Numbered from the stretch's first letter, positions 53,752 through 64,000 are shown. The stretch is DNA of 64,000 nt from Erythrobacter sp. AP23 (GCF_001542855.1 NZ_LNBY01000017.1:310001-374000); one strand, 5' to 3'. Notes: generated by a model not told the origin, from the sequence alone. Translations and numbers: made by a program.

Positions 53752-54528
53752 CTACAAGAACCCGTAACGGTAGCCCATCGCTACAGCCGCAGCGAGGGTG
53801 GGGGCATCGAGCTTGCGCCGGATATTGGCGCAGTGATGATCGACTGTCGGTAAAGCGATAGACAACCGTTCGGCAATCCGATCCCGCCGCAATCCTTGGG
53901 AAAGCGCGCCCAATACGTCCTTTTCTCTCGGCGAGAGGCTCGAAAAACACCTGTCGGCATGCATGGCGAGGCGCGGATGGAGGTGCTCGATCAGCGCGAA
54001 TGTAGCCACGAGCAAGTCGCAGGACATGTCCTGCGCATGGGCGCGGCTGCCGTGGTCACCGCCCAGTCCCAGCCCGAAATATTGCACGGTGCCCTCGCGT
54101 CCGCGCACGGCGGTCCGACCGACCAGTCCGACTGCGTCCTTCAGCCCCGCATCGGCGCACCCTCGAAGAACGGGTGCGGACACGAGATCTTGCCCCTCCA
54201 GCTGCGGTACGAGCCAGTCGCCGAAACCGAAGCTCGAATAGGATCGCGTCTCGCTCAGCGCTTCCACTTGCCGTGCGACATAATCGTCGGCGGCCAGGCC
54301 GGCTGCGTTATATTCTTCCAGCCAGTATTCCGGCATGTTGGATGCAAAAAGGTCGGGCGCGCTCTCTTCGGCGCCGCCAAGCTCGACCAAACCGAAGTTA
54401 TAGTACTCGATGCCGGATGCATTAACGAAGGCGGCATATGCATCCAGCACCTCCTCGAAGGTGAGTTTGGACTCGCCAGCGCGCGCTTCGAACAACGTCG
54501 ACAGAAAACTCGCCAAGTGCGGCGTCAC
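53752..54528 (-). CDS. LuxR-family regulator with autoinducer-binding domain (LuxR solo)
   Basis: A 258-residue protein. The N-terminal domain (about 20-185) keeps the acyl-homoserine-lactone signature residues Trp69, Tyr73 and Asp82 in PEYWLEEYNAAGLAADDYV, spaced exactly as W57/Y61/D70 of TraR. The C-terminal HTH (about 196-255) is LSPREKDVLGALSQGLRRDRIAERL. GTG 54528 is preferred because GGAGGAG lies six bases before it, inside the longer frame. No luxI-type synthase gene is in the window, so it is a solo here, possibly sensing foreign or exogenous signals. Confidence 0.88.
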   Translation of the reverse strand: MTPHLASFLSTLFEARAGESKLTFEEVLDAYAAFVNASGIEYYNFGLVELGGAEESAPDLFASNMPEYWLEEYNAAGLAADDYVARQVEALSETRSYSSFGFGDWLVPQLEGQDLVSAPVLRGCADAGLKDAVGLVGRTAVRGREGTVQYFGLGLGGDHGSRAHAQDMSCDLLVATFALIEHLHPRLAMHADRCFSSLSPREKDVLGALSQGLRRDRIAERLSIALPTVDHHCANIRRKLDAPTLAAAVAMGYRYGFL

Positions 54529-54602
54529 GAAATCTCCTCCCGGCACGAGCCCTCGATGGAAGGAGATGTAGCGAAACGGAAGCCGCGCGTCGAATCAGCG
54601 GG

Positions 54603-56426
54603 TTAGGACGCTTCCAACTTGCGTTTCGCGCGCTTGCGCTCGTGCGGGTCGAGGATCGCCTTGCGCAGGCGGATGCTTTCGGGTGTTACCTCGACCATTT
54701 CGTCGTCGTCGATATAGGCGATCGCCTGCTCCAGCGTCATCACGCGCGGCGGGGTCAGGCGGATGGCGTCGTCCTTGCCGGTCGAACGGAAGTTCGTCAG
54801 CTGCTTCGACTTCATCGGGTTGACTTCGAGATCGTCGGGCTTGGCGTTCTCGCCGATAATCATGCCCTCGTAGATCTTCGCCTGCGGGCGGATGAACAGC
54901 TCGCCCCGATCTTCCAGCGCGTTGAGCGCGTAGCCCACGGCTTCGCCCGGGACCATCGAGATGAGCACGCCGTTCTGACGGCCTTCGATGGGGCCGCGAT
55001 AGGTGTCGTACTTCTCGAACAGACGGTTCATGATGCCCGTGCCGCGCGTGTCGGACAGGAATTCGCCGTGGTAGCCGATCAGGCCGCGCGAGGGGGCGGA
55101 GAAGGTGATGCGGGTCTTGCCCTGGCCCGAGGGGCGCATCTCGGTCAACTCGGCCTTGCGACGCTGCATCTTCTCGACGACCGTGCCTGAGTGCTCGTCG
55201 TCGACGTCGATCACCACCGTCTCGAACGGCTCCATGCGTTGGCCGTTTTCCTCGCGGAACAATACACGCGGGCGGCTGATGCCGAGTTCGAAGCCCTCGC
55301 GACGCATCGTCTCGATCAGCACGCCAAGCTGGAGTTCGCCGCGGCCGGCGACCTCGAAGCTGTCCTTGTCGGCGCTTTCGGTGATGCGGATGGCGACATT
55401 GGTTTCCGCTTCGCGATAGAGACGATCGCGGATCATGCGGCTGGTGACCTTGCTGCCCTCGCGCCCGGCAAGCGGGCTGTCGTTGACCGAGAACTGCATG
55501 GCAAGCGTCGGCGGATCGATCGGCTGCGCTTCGATCGGCTCCTTCACCGCCGGATCGGCGATGGTGTTCGAGACGGTCGCCTTTTCGAGACCGGCGAGCG
55601 CGATGATGTCGCCCGCCTGCGCGCTGTCGACCGGTACGCGGTCGAGGCCGTCGAAGGACAGCAGCTTGGTCGCGCGGCCGACTTCGATGACGTTGCCGTC
55701 CGCGTCGAGCGCGTGGATCGGGTCGTTGACGTCGATCTTGCCCGACTGGACGCGGCCAGTGAGCACGCGGCCCATGAAATTGTCGCGGTCGAGCAGCGTG
55801 GCGAGGAAGCTGAACGGCGCTTCGGTGTCGAGGCCGGGCGCGGGCACGTGATCGACTATCAGCTTGAACAAGGGTTCGAGATTACCCTCGCGGGCGTGTT
55901 CGTCTTCACTCGCATAGCCATCGCGGCCCGAGGCCCAGAGCGAGGGAAAGTCGAGCTGGTCGTCATTGGCATCGAGCGAGGCGAACAGGTCGAACACTTC
56001 GTCCAGCACCGCCTGCGGGCGGGCATCGGACCGGTCGATCTTGTTCACCACCACGATCGGGCGCAGGCCGAGACCCAGCGCCTTGCCGGTGACGAACTTG
56101 GTCTGCGGCATCGGGCCTTCGGCGCTGTCGACCAGCAGGATGACGCCATCGACCATGCTCAAGATACGCTCGACCTCCGCGCCGAAGTCGGCGTGGCCCG
56201 GCGTGTCGACGATATTGATGCGCGTTCCGTTCCACTCGACGCTGGTGCACTTGGCGAGGATCGTGATCCCGCGTTCCTTTTCCAGATCGTTCGAATCCAT
56301 CGCGCGTTCCTCGACGCGCTGGTTTTCGCGGAAGGTGCCCGATTGGCGGAAGAGCTGGTCGACGAGGGTGGTCTTGCCGTGGTCGACGTGGGCGATAATC
56401 GCCACGTTGCGCAGGTCGCGGGACAT
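54603..56426 (-). CDS. typA: ribosome-associated GTPase BipA/TypA
   Basis: A 607-residue translational GTPase: G1 AHVDHGKTT, G2 region RGITILAKC, DTPGHADFG (G3), NKIDRSD (G4), then EF-G-like domains and the BipA-specific C-terminus (SKQLTNFRSTGKDDAIRLTPP). It acts in 50S assembly and stress or cold adaptation. ATG 56426 gives MSRDLRNVAIIAHVDHG, the family start; the frame is open 12 codons further. Confidence 0.97.
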   Translation of the reverse strand: MSRDLRNVAIIAHVDHGKTTLVDQLFRQSGTFRENQRVEERAMDSNDLEKERGITILAKCTSVEWNGTRINIVDTPGHADFGAEVERILSMVDGVILLVDSAEGPMPQTKFVTGKALGLGLRPIVVVNKIDRSDARPQAVLDEVFDLFASLDANDDQLDFPSLWASGRDGYASEDEHAREGNLEPLFKLIVDHVPAPGLDTEAPFSFLATLLDRDNFMGRVLTGRVQSGKIDVNDPIHALDADGNVIEVGRATKLLSFDGLDRVPVDSAQAGDIIALAGLEKATVSNTIADPAVKEPIEAQPIDPPTLAMQFSVNDSPLAGREGSKVTSRMIRDRLYREAETNVAIRITESADKDSFEVAGRGELQLGVLIETMRREGFELGISRPRVLFREENGQRMEPFETVVIDVDDEHSGTVVEKMQRRKAELTEMRPSGQGKTRITFSAPSRGLIGYHGEFLSDTRGTGIMNRLFEKYDTYRGPIEGRQNGVLISMVPGEAVGYALNALEDRGELFIRPQAKIYEGMIIGENAKPDDLEVNPMKSKQLTNFRSTGKDDAIRLTPPRVMTLEQAIAYIDDDEMVEVTPESIRLRKAILDPHERKRAKRKLEAS

Positions 56427-56598
56427 GGGTGTTTGCTTTCTATCAGGGTGTCGTAGCGTCAACGCGCAGGCGCGCTTCGCGTTTCGGGCGCGCCCCTAGC
56501 CCAGATGCTGCACTGCGGCAAGGCGCTGCGGTGTAACGCGAAAGGCACAGTCGTCGGATGAGCTTCTACGCTGGTCGGCTAAATACTTGAGAGGCCAT

Positions 56599-56657
56599 GC
56601 GAGTCTGGTAACTCGCCGGGGCTTGCGTGATTTTGGGGACTGCGCAGCAGACCAAAA
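56599..56657 (+). promoter_or_regulatory. two tandem hairpins in the TonB-receptor leader
   Basis: GCGAGT-ctggta-ACTCGC (56599-56616) and TTTTGG...CTGC-gca-GCAG...CCAAAA (56631-56657) are consecutive inverted repeats in the 257-base gap between typA and the receptor gene, ending 26 bases before the ATG. They could be a regulatory leader of a TonB-dependent receptor. I see no match to a cobalamin riboswitch. The rest of the gap shows nothing I can name. Confidence 0.3.
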
Positions 56658-56683
56658 GACGTCTTGAGAGAAGAGGACCTTTC

Positions 56684-59377
56684 ATGAAATTCATTACTTT
56701 CGGCCGCACTGCGACCGTTCGTACCGCCCTGCTTGCCGGCACCGCCGCGCTCGCGCTGCCCGCCGCTGCCCAGGCACAGGATGCCGCAACCGAGGCGGAC
56801 GACACCGACGTCGAAGCGCCCGCCACGAGCAATGTCATCGTCGTGACCGCGACGAAGCGGGAGCAGACGCTGCAGGAAACCCCGGTCGCGGTCAGCGTGA
56901 CCAGCGCCGAAACCATCGAACGCGCGCAGATCCGCGACGTCGCCGACCTAGCTACCGTGGTGCCCTCGCTGCGCGTGAGCCAGAACCAGAGCTCGTTCGC
57001 GACCAGCTACTCGATCCGCGGCTTCGGCACCGACGGCAACAATATCGGCCTCGAACCCTCGGTCGCCATGTTCGTCGACGGCGTCTATCGCAGCCGTGCC
57101 GTTTCGCAGATTTCCGACCTCCCCGACATCCAGCGCGTCGAAGTGCTGCGCGGGCCCCAGTCGACCCTGTTCGGCAAGAACGCCAGCGCGGGCGTGATCT
57201 CGATCGTTACCAAGGAACCCGAGTTCGACTTCGGCGGCATGGTCGAGGCAAGTTACGGCAATTTCGATGCCATCGTGGCCAAGGGCTACGTGACCGGTCC
57301 GGTCAGCGATTCACTGGCCTTCAGCTTGGGCGCCGGCATCAACAAGCGCGACGGCTTCCTTACCAATGGCGTCAATGGTCAGGACATCAACGACCGCGAC
57401 CGTTGGTTCACCCGCGGCCAGATGCTGTTCGACAACGGCGGCCCGCTGCGCGTCCGTGTGATTGCCGATTACGACCGTATCGAAGAGCGTTGCTGCGGCG
57501 TCGTAAACGTCGCACCCTCGGCGGAACTGGGCGCAATCCAGCTCCTCGGCGGACAGGTCAACGACTTCCGCAACAATCCCGATGGCGATGTGGTCTTCAC
57601 CGATGTCGATCCGCTCAACGAGGTCGAGAACTACGGTATCTCGGGCCAGATCGATTACGAGTTCGGCGCGCTGACGCTGACGTCCATCACCGCCTATCGC
57701 AACACCAGCCTGATGGCCGACCAGGACGTCGACTTCACCAGCCTTCCGGCGGTCACCGGTGCGAATATCGGCGACGCCGATATCGACACCTTCACCCAGG
57801 AACTGCGCATCGCGTCCGATTTCGACGGCCCGCTGAACTTCCTGATCGGCGGCTACTATTTCGACGAGCGCGTCGATACCTCGGACGACATCGTCTACGG
57901 ACCCGGTTTCCGTCCCTTTGCCGACCTGCTGCTGCAGGGCGCCACCGGCGGAACGCAGAATGTCAACACGCTCGAAGCGACGCTTTCGGCGCTCAACGGC
58001 CAGAACTACACCGGCCAGTTCTTCGCTGCCGGCCAGGGCTTCTTCAACAACATCGTGCAGGATAACGAGGCCTATTCGTTCTTCGGCAATGTCGATTTCG
58101 AGATTACCGACCGGCTCGTTCTCACGCTTGGTGCGAACTACACCAAGGACAAGAAGCAGATCGTGACCAATTCGGTCAGCACCGATGTGTTCTCGAACAT
58201 CGATCTGGTGGCTTCGGGCAATACGGCGATTACCCAGCAGGGTATCGCGGTCGGCGCCGGCCAGGCGCTCAACCTCGGTCGCCCGGCAACGGCTGCCGAA
58301 ATCCAGGCGCTGATCGGCAATATCGGCCTTCCCGCCTTCAACCAGCTGATCGCCGGTCCGGCACAGGCCTTCGCCGATGCGAACGACACAAATCCCGCGG
58401 TTAACCCGCTGCTGGCGCTGACCCCGTTCCAGTTCCTGCCGCCGTTGCAGAACTGCCCGAACGCGGTGGAAGACTGCTCCACCAATGACGACGACTGGAG
58501 CTGGAACGTCCGCCTCGCCTATGAAATCTCGCCGACGCTCAACGTCTATGCGAGCTGGGCCACGGGCTACAAGGCGCCGAGCTTCAACCTGTCGCGCGAC
58601 AGCCGTCCGCTCCCGGCCGACTTTGCCGCGCTTCAGGCAGCCGGGCTGGCGGTCACCAACCTGCGCCCCGGTACCCGCTTCGCCAATGCCGAAAATTCGG
58701 AAGTTTACGAAGTCGGCATCAAGGGCAATTGGGATCGCGCTGCCGCGAACCTGACCTTCTTCCAGCAGTCGATCGAGGATTTCCAGGCGAACACCTTCAC
58801 CGGGACCTCCTTCATCCTGTCGAACGCGGGCAAGCAGGAAACCTTCGGCGTCGAGTTCGACGGCCAGTTCTATGCCAGCGACGAGCTGACGCTGAGCGTC
58901 GCGATGACCTATCTCGATGCGAAGTACGACAGCTTCGTCGCTTCGCCGGTCGGCGACCTTTCGGGTGAGCCGGTGGCCGGTGTGCCCGAACTGTCGGCCG
59001 TGTTCGGTGCGCAGTACGACAAGGAAGTCAATTCCAATGGCGACCGCATCATCCTGCGCGGCGATTTCTCCTATGCCTCGCCGGTACAGGTGGTGGACGG
59101 GCTGACCAACTTCATCGTGGTCGACCCGGCAACGGGCGCGCGCGATTTCGGTCCGGCACGCGCCGCTGCGGCCGCATTCAAGCGCGAGGTCAACAGCCTC
59201 AACGCTTCGCTGACCTACGCGTTCGACATGGGGCTGGAACTGACCGTTTGGGGTCGCAACCTGCTTGACGATCGCTTCCTCACCACGGTCTTCCCGGCGG
59301 TGGCGCAGGGCCAGGCGATTTCCGGCTACCCGAACCAGCCGCGGACCTACGGCGTGGCGGCGCGCTTCCGCTTCTGA
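56684..59377 (+). CDS. TonB-dependent receptor
   Basis: An 897-residue outer-membrane receptor: signal peptide ending LPAAAQAQ (about 32), TonB box VIVVTATK (51-58), plug domain (ETPVAVSVTSAETIERAQIRDV; RVEVLRGPQSTLFGKNASAG), 22-strand barrel and terminal aromatic residue (GVAARFRF). Sphingomonads have many such receptors for siderophores, sugars and aromatics; no substrate clue is adjacent. The preceding AAGAGGA is the ribosome binding site. A terminator follows the stop. Confidence 0.93.
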   Translation: MKFITFGRTATVRTALLAGTAALALPAAAQAQDAATEADDTDVEAPATSNVIVVTATKREQTLQETPVAVSVTSAETIERAQIRDVADLATVVPSLRVSQNQSSFATSYSIRGFGTDGNNIGLEPSVAMFVDGVYRSRAVSQISDLPDIQRVEVLRGPQSTLFGKNASAGVISIVTKEPEFDFGGMVEASYGNFDAIVAKGYVTGPVSDSLAFSLGAGINKRDGFLTNGVNGQDINDRDRWFTRGQMLFDNGGPLRVRVIADYDRIEERCCGVVNVAPSAELGAIQLLGGQVNDFRNNPDGDVVFTDVDPLNEVENYGISGQIDYEFGALTLTSITAYRNTSLMADQDVDFTSLPAVTGANIGDADIDTFTQELRIASDFDGPLNFLIGGYYFDERVDTSDDIVYGPGFRPFADLLLQGATGGTQNVNTLEATLSALNGQNYTGQFFAAGQGFFNNIVQDNEAYSFFGNVDFEITDRLVLTLGANYTKDKKQIVTNSVSTDVFSNIDLVASGNTAITQQGIAVGAGQALNLGRPATAAEIQALIGNIGLPAFNQLIAGPAQAFADANDTNPAVNPLLALTPFQFLPPLQNCPNAVEDCSTNDDDWSWNVRLAYEISPTLNVYASWATGYKAPSFNLSRDSRPLPADFAALQAAGLAVTNLRPGTRFANAENSEVYEVGIKGNWDRAAANLTFFQQSIEDFQANTFTGTSFILSNAGKQETFGVEFDGQFYASDELTLSVAMTYLDAKYDSFVASPVGDLSGEPVAGVPELSAVFGAQYDKEVNSNGDRIILRGDFSYASPVQVVDGLTNFIVVDPATGARDFGPARAAAAAFKREVNSLNASLTYAFDMGLELTVWGRNLLDDRFLTTVFPAVAQGQAISGYPNQPRTYGVAARFRF

Positions 59378-59402
59378 TCGGATAAGACAATTCGAAATGG
59401 GG

Positions 59403-59431
59403 AAGGGGGCTTTCGGGTCCCCTTTTCTTTT
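59403..59431 (+). terminator. rho-independent terminator after the TonB receptor
   Basis: AAGGGGGC (59403-59410), loop TTTCGG, GTCCCCTT (59417-59424) make an 8-bp stem with one G-U pair, followed by TTCTTTT. It lies 26 bases after the receptor stop. Confidence 0.75.
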
Positions 59432-59464
59432 GCCCATAGCGACTGAAAGCGCGAAGAACGCGGC

Positions 59465-59932
59465 ATGGCCGGCGGAATTCGACCTTTGACCGAGCAGGAG
59501 CTGGAAGAAGCCAGCGCCCTGTGCCTGCGCTCCAAGGCGCATTGGGGCTACGATGCGGCATTCATGACCGCCTGCCGGGACGAACTGACCCTTCGGGCAG
59601 CGGATCTGGAGGGCGGATTGGCTGTCGGCCTGCGAGAGAACGGTGCGCTTGTGGGTGTCGCGCAAGTCACCGAAGTGGGCGAAAGCTGGGAACTGGAGAA
59701 GCTCTTCGTCGATCCGCCGGCCATCGGTAGCGGCATCGGCAGGCAGCTATTCGCCTGGGCGGTGGAAGCCGTCGGTACTCGCGGCGGACAAATCCTGACA
59801 ATTGCCGCGGATCCGCAAGCCGCCGAATTCTATCGCAGGATGGGCGCCGTCGATAGCGGGCACGTGGCTTCGGCGTCGATCCCCGGTAGGAGGCTCCCCC
59901 GCTTGCGTTACCGGATCGTGCTCGGCGGCTAG
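59465..59932 (+). CDS. GNAT-family N-acetyltransferase
   Basis: A 155-residue acetyltransferase. VGVAQVTEVGESWELEKLFVDPPAIGSGIGRQLFAWAVEA contains the acetyl-CoA motif (Q/R)xxGxG/A, and EFYRRMGAVDSGHV is the usual C-terminal part. Substrate unknown. The coding sequence begins at ATG 59465 and ends 4 bases into the convergent permease gene. Confidence 0.85.
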   Translation: MAGGIRPLTEQELEEASALCLRSKAHWGYDAAFMTACRDELTLRAADLEGGLAVGLRENGALVGVAQVTEVGESWELEKLFVDPPAIGSGIGRQLFAWAVEAVGTRGGQILTIAADPQAAEFYRRMGAVDSGHVASASIPGRRLPRLRYRIVLGG

Positions 59933-62432
59933 AGCGCCCGCAGCGCTTGCGCGGGCTTGGCCCGCAGCAGCGGCAGCGAGGCGCCCAGTGCGAAGGCCAG
60001 GACGATCGCGATCCCAAGTCCCAGAACCGCAAGGATCACGCCCCAGTCGGGCAGCCAGTCGAATTCGAAAAGCTGGGTGACGACCAGCCAGGCGGCGACG
60101 CTCCCGATGCCGAGCGCGACCAGGGCGAGCGCCCCGGCAAGGACGACATACTCGATCAGCTGCATGACCAGGACCTGTCGCCGGTCCGCCCCGAGCACGC
60201 GCAGGACGACGGTATCGTAAGTCCGCGCCGCGCGCGCCGCCGCGATCGCCCCCAGCAGCACCGCGAGACCCGCCAGCACCGCAACGCTTGCCGCTGCGAG
60301 CGTTGCGAGGCCGACCTGTTCGAGGATCGTTCGCGCCTGTTCGAGCACGCCGCCGACCTCGATTACCGAGGTCGAAGGCAGTGCCGCGACGAGCGACTGG
60401 AGCAACGGCCCGGTGGGCGTTCCGCGGGTGAGTTCGACCGTGGCCGCGAGGTTGTGCGGTGCATCCTGAATCGCATTGGGGCTGAGTACGAAGACATAAT
60501 TGAAGCCCAGGCTCTCCCAGTCGATCCGGCGCAGATTTGCGATCCTTGCGGTGCGTTCGACCCCGAGAACGCCGAAGGTGAGCATGTCCCCCACTTCGAG
60601 CCCGGCAGCATCGGCAAATTCCTCGTCCACCGACACCAGCGGTTCGCCCTCGTAGAACGGCCCCCACCAATCGCCTTCGGTCAGTTCGTTGCCTTCGGGA
60701 AGCGTGTCGGAATAGGTCAGCCCGCGCTCGCCGCGCAGCGCCCAGGCGCCGTCGGGGATTTCCTCGAGATCGAGCGTGCGGGTCATGTCGCCCTCGGGTC
60801 CGAAGGCGAGGACGGAACCGCGCAATGCAGGCACCGTGCGCCAGTCGGCATCGGGATCGGCCTGGCGCACCAGTGTCTCGAATTCGGTCACCTGGTCGCG
60901 CGGAATGTCGAGTACGAAATAGTCCGGTGCGCGGTCGGGTACGCGCTTGGCGATATTGCCGTCGATAGCGCTCTGCACGGCTGCCAGTAGCACGAAGGCA
61001 GCGAGGCCGAAGCCGAGCGCGGTTACCAGCGCACCTGTCGATGAGCCTGGCCGGTGAAGATTGGCAAGCGCGTTGCGGGCCACCGGGCTTTGCGGACGGG
61101 GCAGCGCGCCCGCCAGCTTGCGGATGCCGAGGCCGAGCAGCGCGAGGAGGGCAAGAACCCCCGCGGCTCCGGCCAGGAATCCTCCGGACAGCAAGGGATT
61201 CTCGGCAGTAAGCAGCGCCAGTGCGACGATTGCCGCCAGGCCGCCGCCCACGAGAATAAGCGCCTGCGGGTCGCGGGCCAGCGGGGCGACGCGGGCGCGC
61301 ATCAAGGCCATCGCGGGGAAATGCCGCGCACGCAGCAGGGGCGGGGCCGCAAAGACCAGCGCGACCAGCATGCCGTAAGCCAGCGCCAGCAGGATCGCGC
61401 CGGGATCGAGCACCAGGCCACTCGATACGGGAAGCAGACCTTGCAACGCAGTCGCAAGCAAGGGGACGAGGGCGACTCCGACCGCGATCCCCGCAAGGCT
61501 GCCGACGAGCGAGGCGGCGACGATCTGCAGCGCATAGATGCGGGCGATATCGCCGCTCGATGCTCCCAGGATCTTCAGCGTGGCGATGCCCTGACGCCGG
61601 GCGTCGAGATAGGACGTCACGCCCCCGCCGATGCCGATTCCGGCAATCACCAGCGCGGCAAGCCCGACCAGCGTGAGGAATTCACCCATGCGATCGACGA
61701 AGCGATCGGTGCCCGGCGCCGCGCGTTCGGCGGTATCGATATCGAAGCCTTGCGCGGGAAACTGTTCCTCGAGCGCGTTGCGGGTTTCGCGGATGTCGCG
61801 ATTGTCCGAAAAGCGGACCCGGGTCTTGGTCTGGTACATCGATCCCGGCGCGATTAGCCCGGCGCGCACAGGAAGATCCTCCGCGACGATGATGGTGGGG
61901 CCGAGCTGAAAGCCTTCGCTTAGCCGATCGGGCTCGTTCGCGACTATCCCGCCTACGGCAAGCGTTGCGCTCCCGATGGTGATCCTGTCGCCAGGCGTCA
62001 CACCCAGCCGGTCTGCCGCGCCGGGCGACAGCCAGGCCTCGTCCTGCCGTGGCGAGCCGACCGAGCGCCCGTCTTCGAGCGTCAATTCCCCATAAAGCGG
62101 GTAGGCCGCGTCGACCGCCTTCAGTTCGATCGGCGCGGCCTGGTCGCCGTAGCGCGCCATTGCCTGCATGCGGATACCGGCGGACACGTCGCCCAATTCG
62201 TCGAGCGCCGCGCGTTCCTCTTCGTTGAGGCCGCGCTGCCACAATTCGACCTGGAGGTCTCCGCCGAGATATTCGCGCCCATTGGCCTCAATCTCGCGTT
62301 CGATGGCGGCGGTCAGCGACCCGATCGCGGCAAGCGCGCCGGTACCGAGAAACAGGCACACGAGCAGGAGCCGAAGTCCCCGGAAGCGCGCGTTCAGGTC
62401 GCGCCGTGCGATACGCCAGGCGGTCGCCCAGC

Positions 62433-62436
<4 letters not shown>
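59929..62436 (-). CDS. ABC transporter permease, YbbP/FtsX type
   Basis: An 835-residue permease with an N-terminal helix (LRLLLVCLFLGTGALAAIGS), a large periplasmic domain, two FtsX-like blocks of three to four helices and a C-terminal membrane block ending in LGASLPLLRAKPAQALRAL. This is the ten-segment layout of E. coli YbbP. Its start overlaps the ATPase stop (ATGA). With the ATPase it likely forms a lipid- or envelope-related ABC exporter at the inner membrane. Confidence 0.92.
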
Positions 62437-63137
<701 letters not shown>

Positions 63138-63184
63138 GAGCCTGCGATGGCATGAGGCCCGAATTTGCACAAGGAAACTCGCCG

Positions 63185-63892
63185 ATGCTGCTACGGCATT
63201 TGTCGATAATGGTAATCGCTTTCTCGCTGGCTGCCTGCGGCAATTCAGGGGATGTCGCCGAGGCACCGGCTACCGAGATCGACGGGGCCGAAGTAGCCAC
63301 CATTACCGAGATCGCAGTCGAGGGGCCGGAGCGTCGCATCCTCGCATTCGGCGACAGTCTGTTTGCCGGATACGGTCTGGAGGAGCAGCAGGGGTACCCC
63401 GAGCAGCTCGAGGACGCCATGCGGGCGCGGGGCATCAACGCGAGGGTGATCGATGCCGGCGTTTCGGGCGACACGAGCGCTGCGGGGCGCCAGCGCCTCG
63501 CATTCACGCTCGATGCACAGGCGGCGAAGCCCGACCTCGTCATTCTCGAGCTGGGCGGCAACGATATGTTGCGCGGGATCCAGCCCGATCAGACCCGCGC
63601 CAATTTCGAAGCGATGCTCGAGGAATTGCGCGATCGCGAGATCCCGGTGTTGCTTATGGGCATGCGCTCTCCGCCCAATTACGGCGAGGAGTATCAGCGG
63701 CAGTTCGACGCCCTTTATGGCGAACTGGCGCAGGAATACGACGCGGCACTGGTGCCGTTCTGGCTCGAGAGTATCTACGAGGACCAGAGCCTGTTCCTCG
63801 ACGATCGCATCCACCCGACCGCCGAAGGTATCACCGAGCTGGTCGAGGATACGGTGGACGATGTCGAAGCGGCGCTGCCGCCGGCCGGTTAG
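63185..63892 (+). CDS. SGNH-family arylesterase/lysophospholipase-like lipoprotein (TesA type)
   Basis: A 235-residue GDSL/SGNH hydrolase: Ser58 in FGDSLFAGYG, the oxyanion Gly and Asn126 in LELGGNDMLRG, and Asp207/His210 in DDRIHPT. A signal peptide with lipobox SLAAC (Cys18) makes it a lipoprotein. E. coli tesA is likewise divergent from ybbA-ybbP, so the three-gene arrangement is conserved. It hydrolyses esters or thioesters in the periplasm. ATG 63185 is chosen over earlier in-frame ATGs because it starts the signal. Confidence 0.92.
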   Translation: MLLRHLSIMVIAFSLAACGNSGDVAEAPATEIDGAEVATITEIAVEGPERRILAFGDSLFAGYGLEEQQGYPEQLEDAMRARGINARVIDAGVSGDTSAAGRQRLAFTLDAQAAKPDLVILELGGNDMLRGIQPDQTRANFEAMLEELRDREIPVLLMGMRSPPNYGEEYQRQFDALYGELAQEYDAALVPFWLESIYEDQSLFLDDRIHPTAEGITELVEDTVDDVEAALPPAG

Positions 63893-64000
63893 GCGCGCTC
63901 CACGGCTCCGGCGCTTACACGCCAGACGGCGGCTTCACCCGCTATCGTGCTGAAGGGAGCGGGCTCGGTACCCGTCATCCACACCTGCGATCCGTTCCCG
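63889..64000 (-). CDS. recF: C-terminal end of RecF
   Basis: The minus strand is open from the window edge to TAA at 63889-63891. The 36 visible residues include QVWMTGTEPAPF, the ending typical of RecF, a DNA-binding SMC-like ATPase that loads RecA at gaps. The 5' part, with Walker motifs, lies outside. It overlaps the convergent arylesterase stop by 4 bases. Confidence 0.72.
   Translation of the reverse strand, partial: GNGSQVWMTGTEPAPFSTIAGEAAVWRVSAGAVERA

Noticed and set aside
57311-59665. 784-codon minus-strand open frame opposite the TonB receptor
   Set aside because: It mirrors the receptor codons and has no recognised motif; it is an antisense artefact.

Overview
The window is a dense, GC-rich (roughly 64 percent by eye) bacterial chromosome segment. 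It most likely comes from an alphaproteobacterium of the order Sphingomonadales, and the gene content suggests the Erythrobacteraceae. The main pointers are a sulfate-assimilation operon with DUF2849 and DUF934 genes, a hemC-hemD-COG4223 (Mic60-like) cluster divergent from tsaD-gpsA, a large TonB-dependent receptor with a VIVVTATK box, DUF3617 and extensin-family lipoproteins, and a LuxR regulator. Genes are packed with many 4-base start/stop overlaps. I see no insertion sequence, prophage, CRISPR array or rRNA. The only interval over 300 bases without a long gene is 257-637, which contains a 33-codon candidate gene.

Layout. 1-460: end of an RCK_C-domain protein and a tiny membrane ORF, less GC-rich than the rest. 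638-7100: a PYROXD2-like oxidoreductase, queF, a Pro-rich membrane protein, sseA, metC and an MscS channel. 7197-11054: sulfate assimilation operon (siroheme methyltransferase, DUF2849, cysI, DUF934, cysH). 11073-14397: tRNA-Thr, an epimerase, proB and obgE. 14456-22183: acyl-CoA and aromatic amino acid catabolism (thiolase, crotonase, two acyl-CoA dehydrogenases, fumarylacetoacetase and a frameshifted maleylacetoacetate isomerase). 22259-26206: copper-binding Cys-rich protein, response regulator, a small OmpA-containing envelope operon and a vWA lipoprotein. 26296-35739: flippase, gpsA and tsaD, divergent from hemC, hemD and the Mic60-like gene, followed by ubiH and dsbD. 35687-42254: lipoproteins, an S10 peptidase, an amidohydrolase, uvrB and an EF-hand DUF3617 lipoprotein.

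42310-47894 is the most distinctive region. An alpha/beta hydrolase is followed by a circularly permuted ATP-grasp protein, an alpha-E protein, a transglutaminase-like protein and the Anbu proteasome-like protease. After an AT-rich spacer comes a FixJ/LuxR-type regulator whose receiver has lost its phosphorylation residues. The four-gene Anbu cluster is known from comparative genomics, but its substrate and product remain unsettled. 47908-56426: extensin-like lipoprotein, VOC protein, gamma-glutamyltransferase, PutP symporter, a ZIP-like membrane protein, a small membrane protein with a structured leader, a LuxR solo and typA. 56684-64000: TonB receptor with terminator, an acetyltransferase, a YbbA/YbbP-type ABC exporter divergent from an arylesterase, and the end of recF.

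A secondary theme is that several start regions lie inside or beside strong inverted repeats (csp, obgE, the amidohydrolase, queF). Palindromic operator-like sites also lie in the thiolase/crotonase divergent promoter region and upstream of maiA-fah. These come from reading the sequence and were not tested computationally. All functional names rest on recognised motifs and family resemblance, not on database searches.
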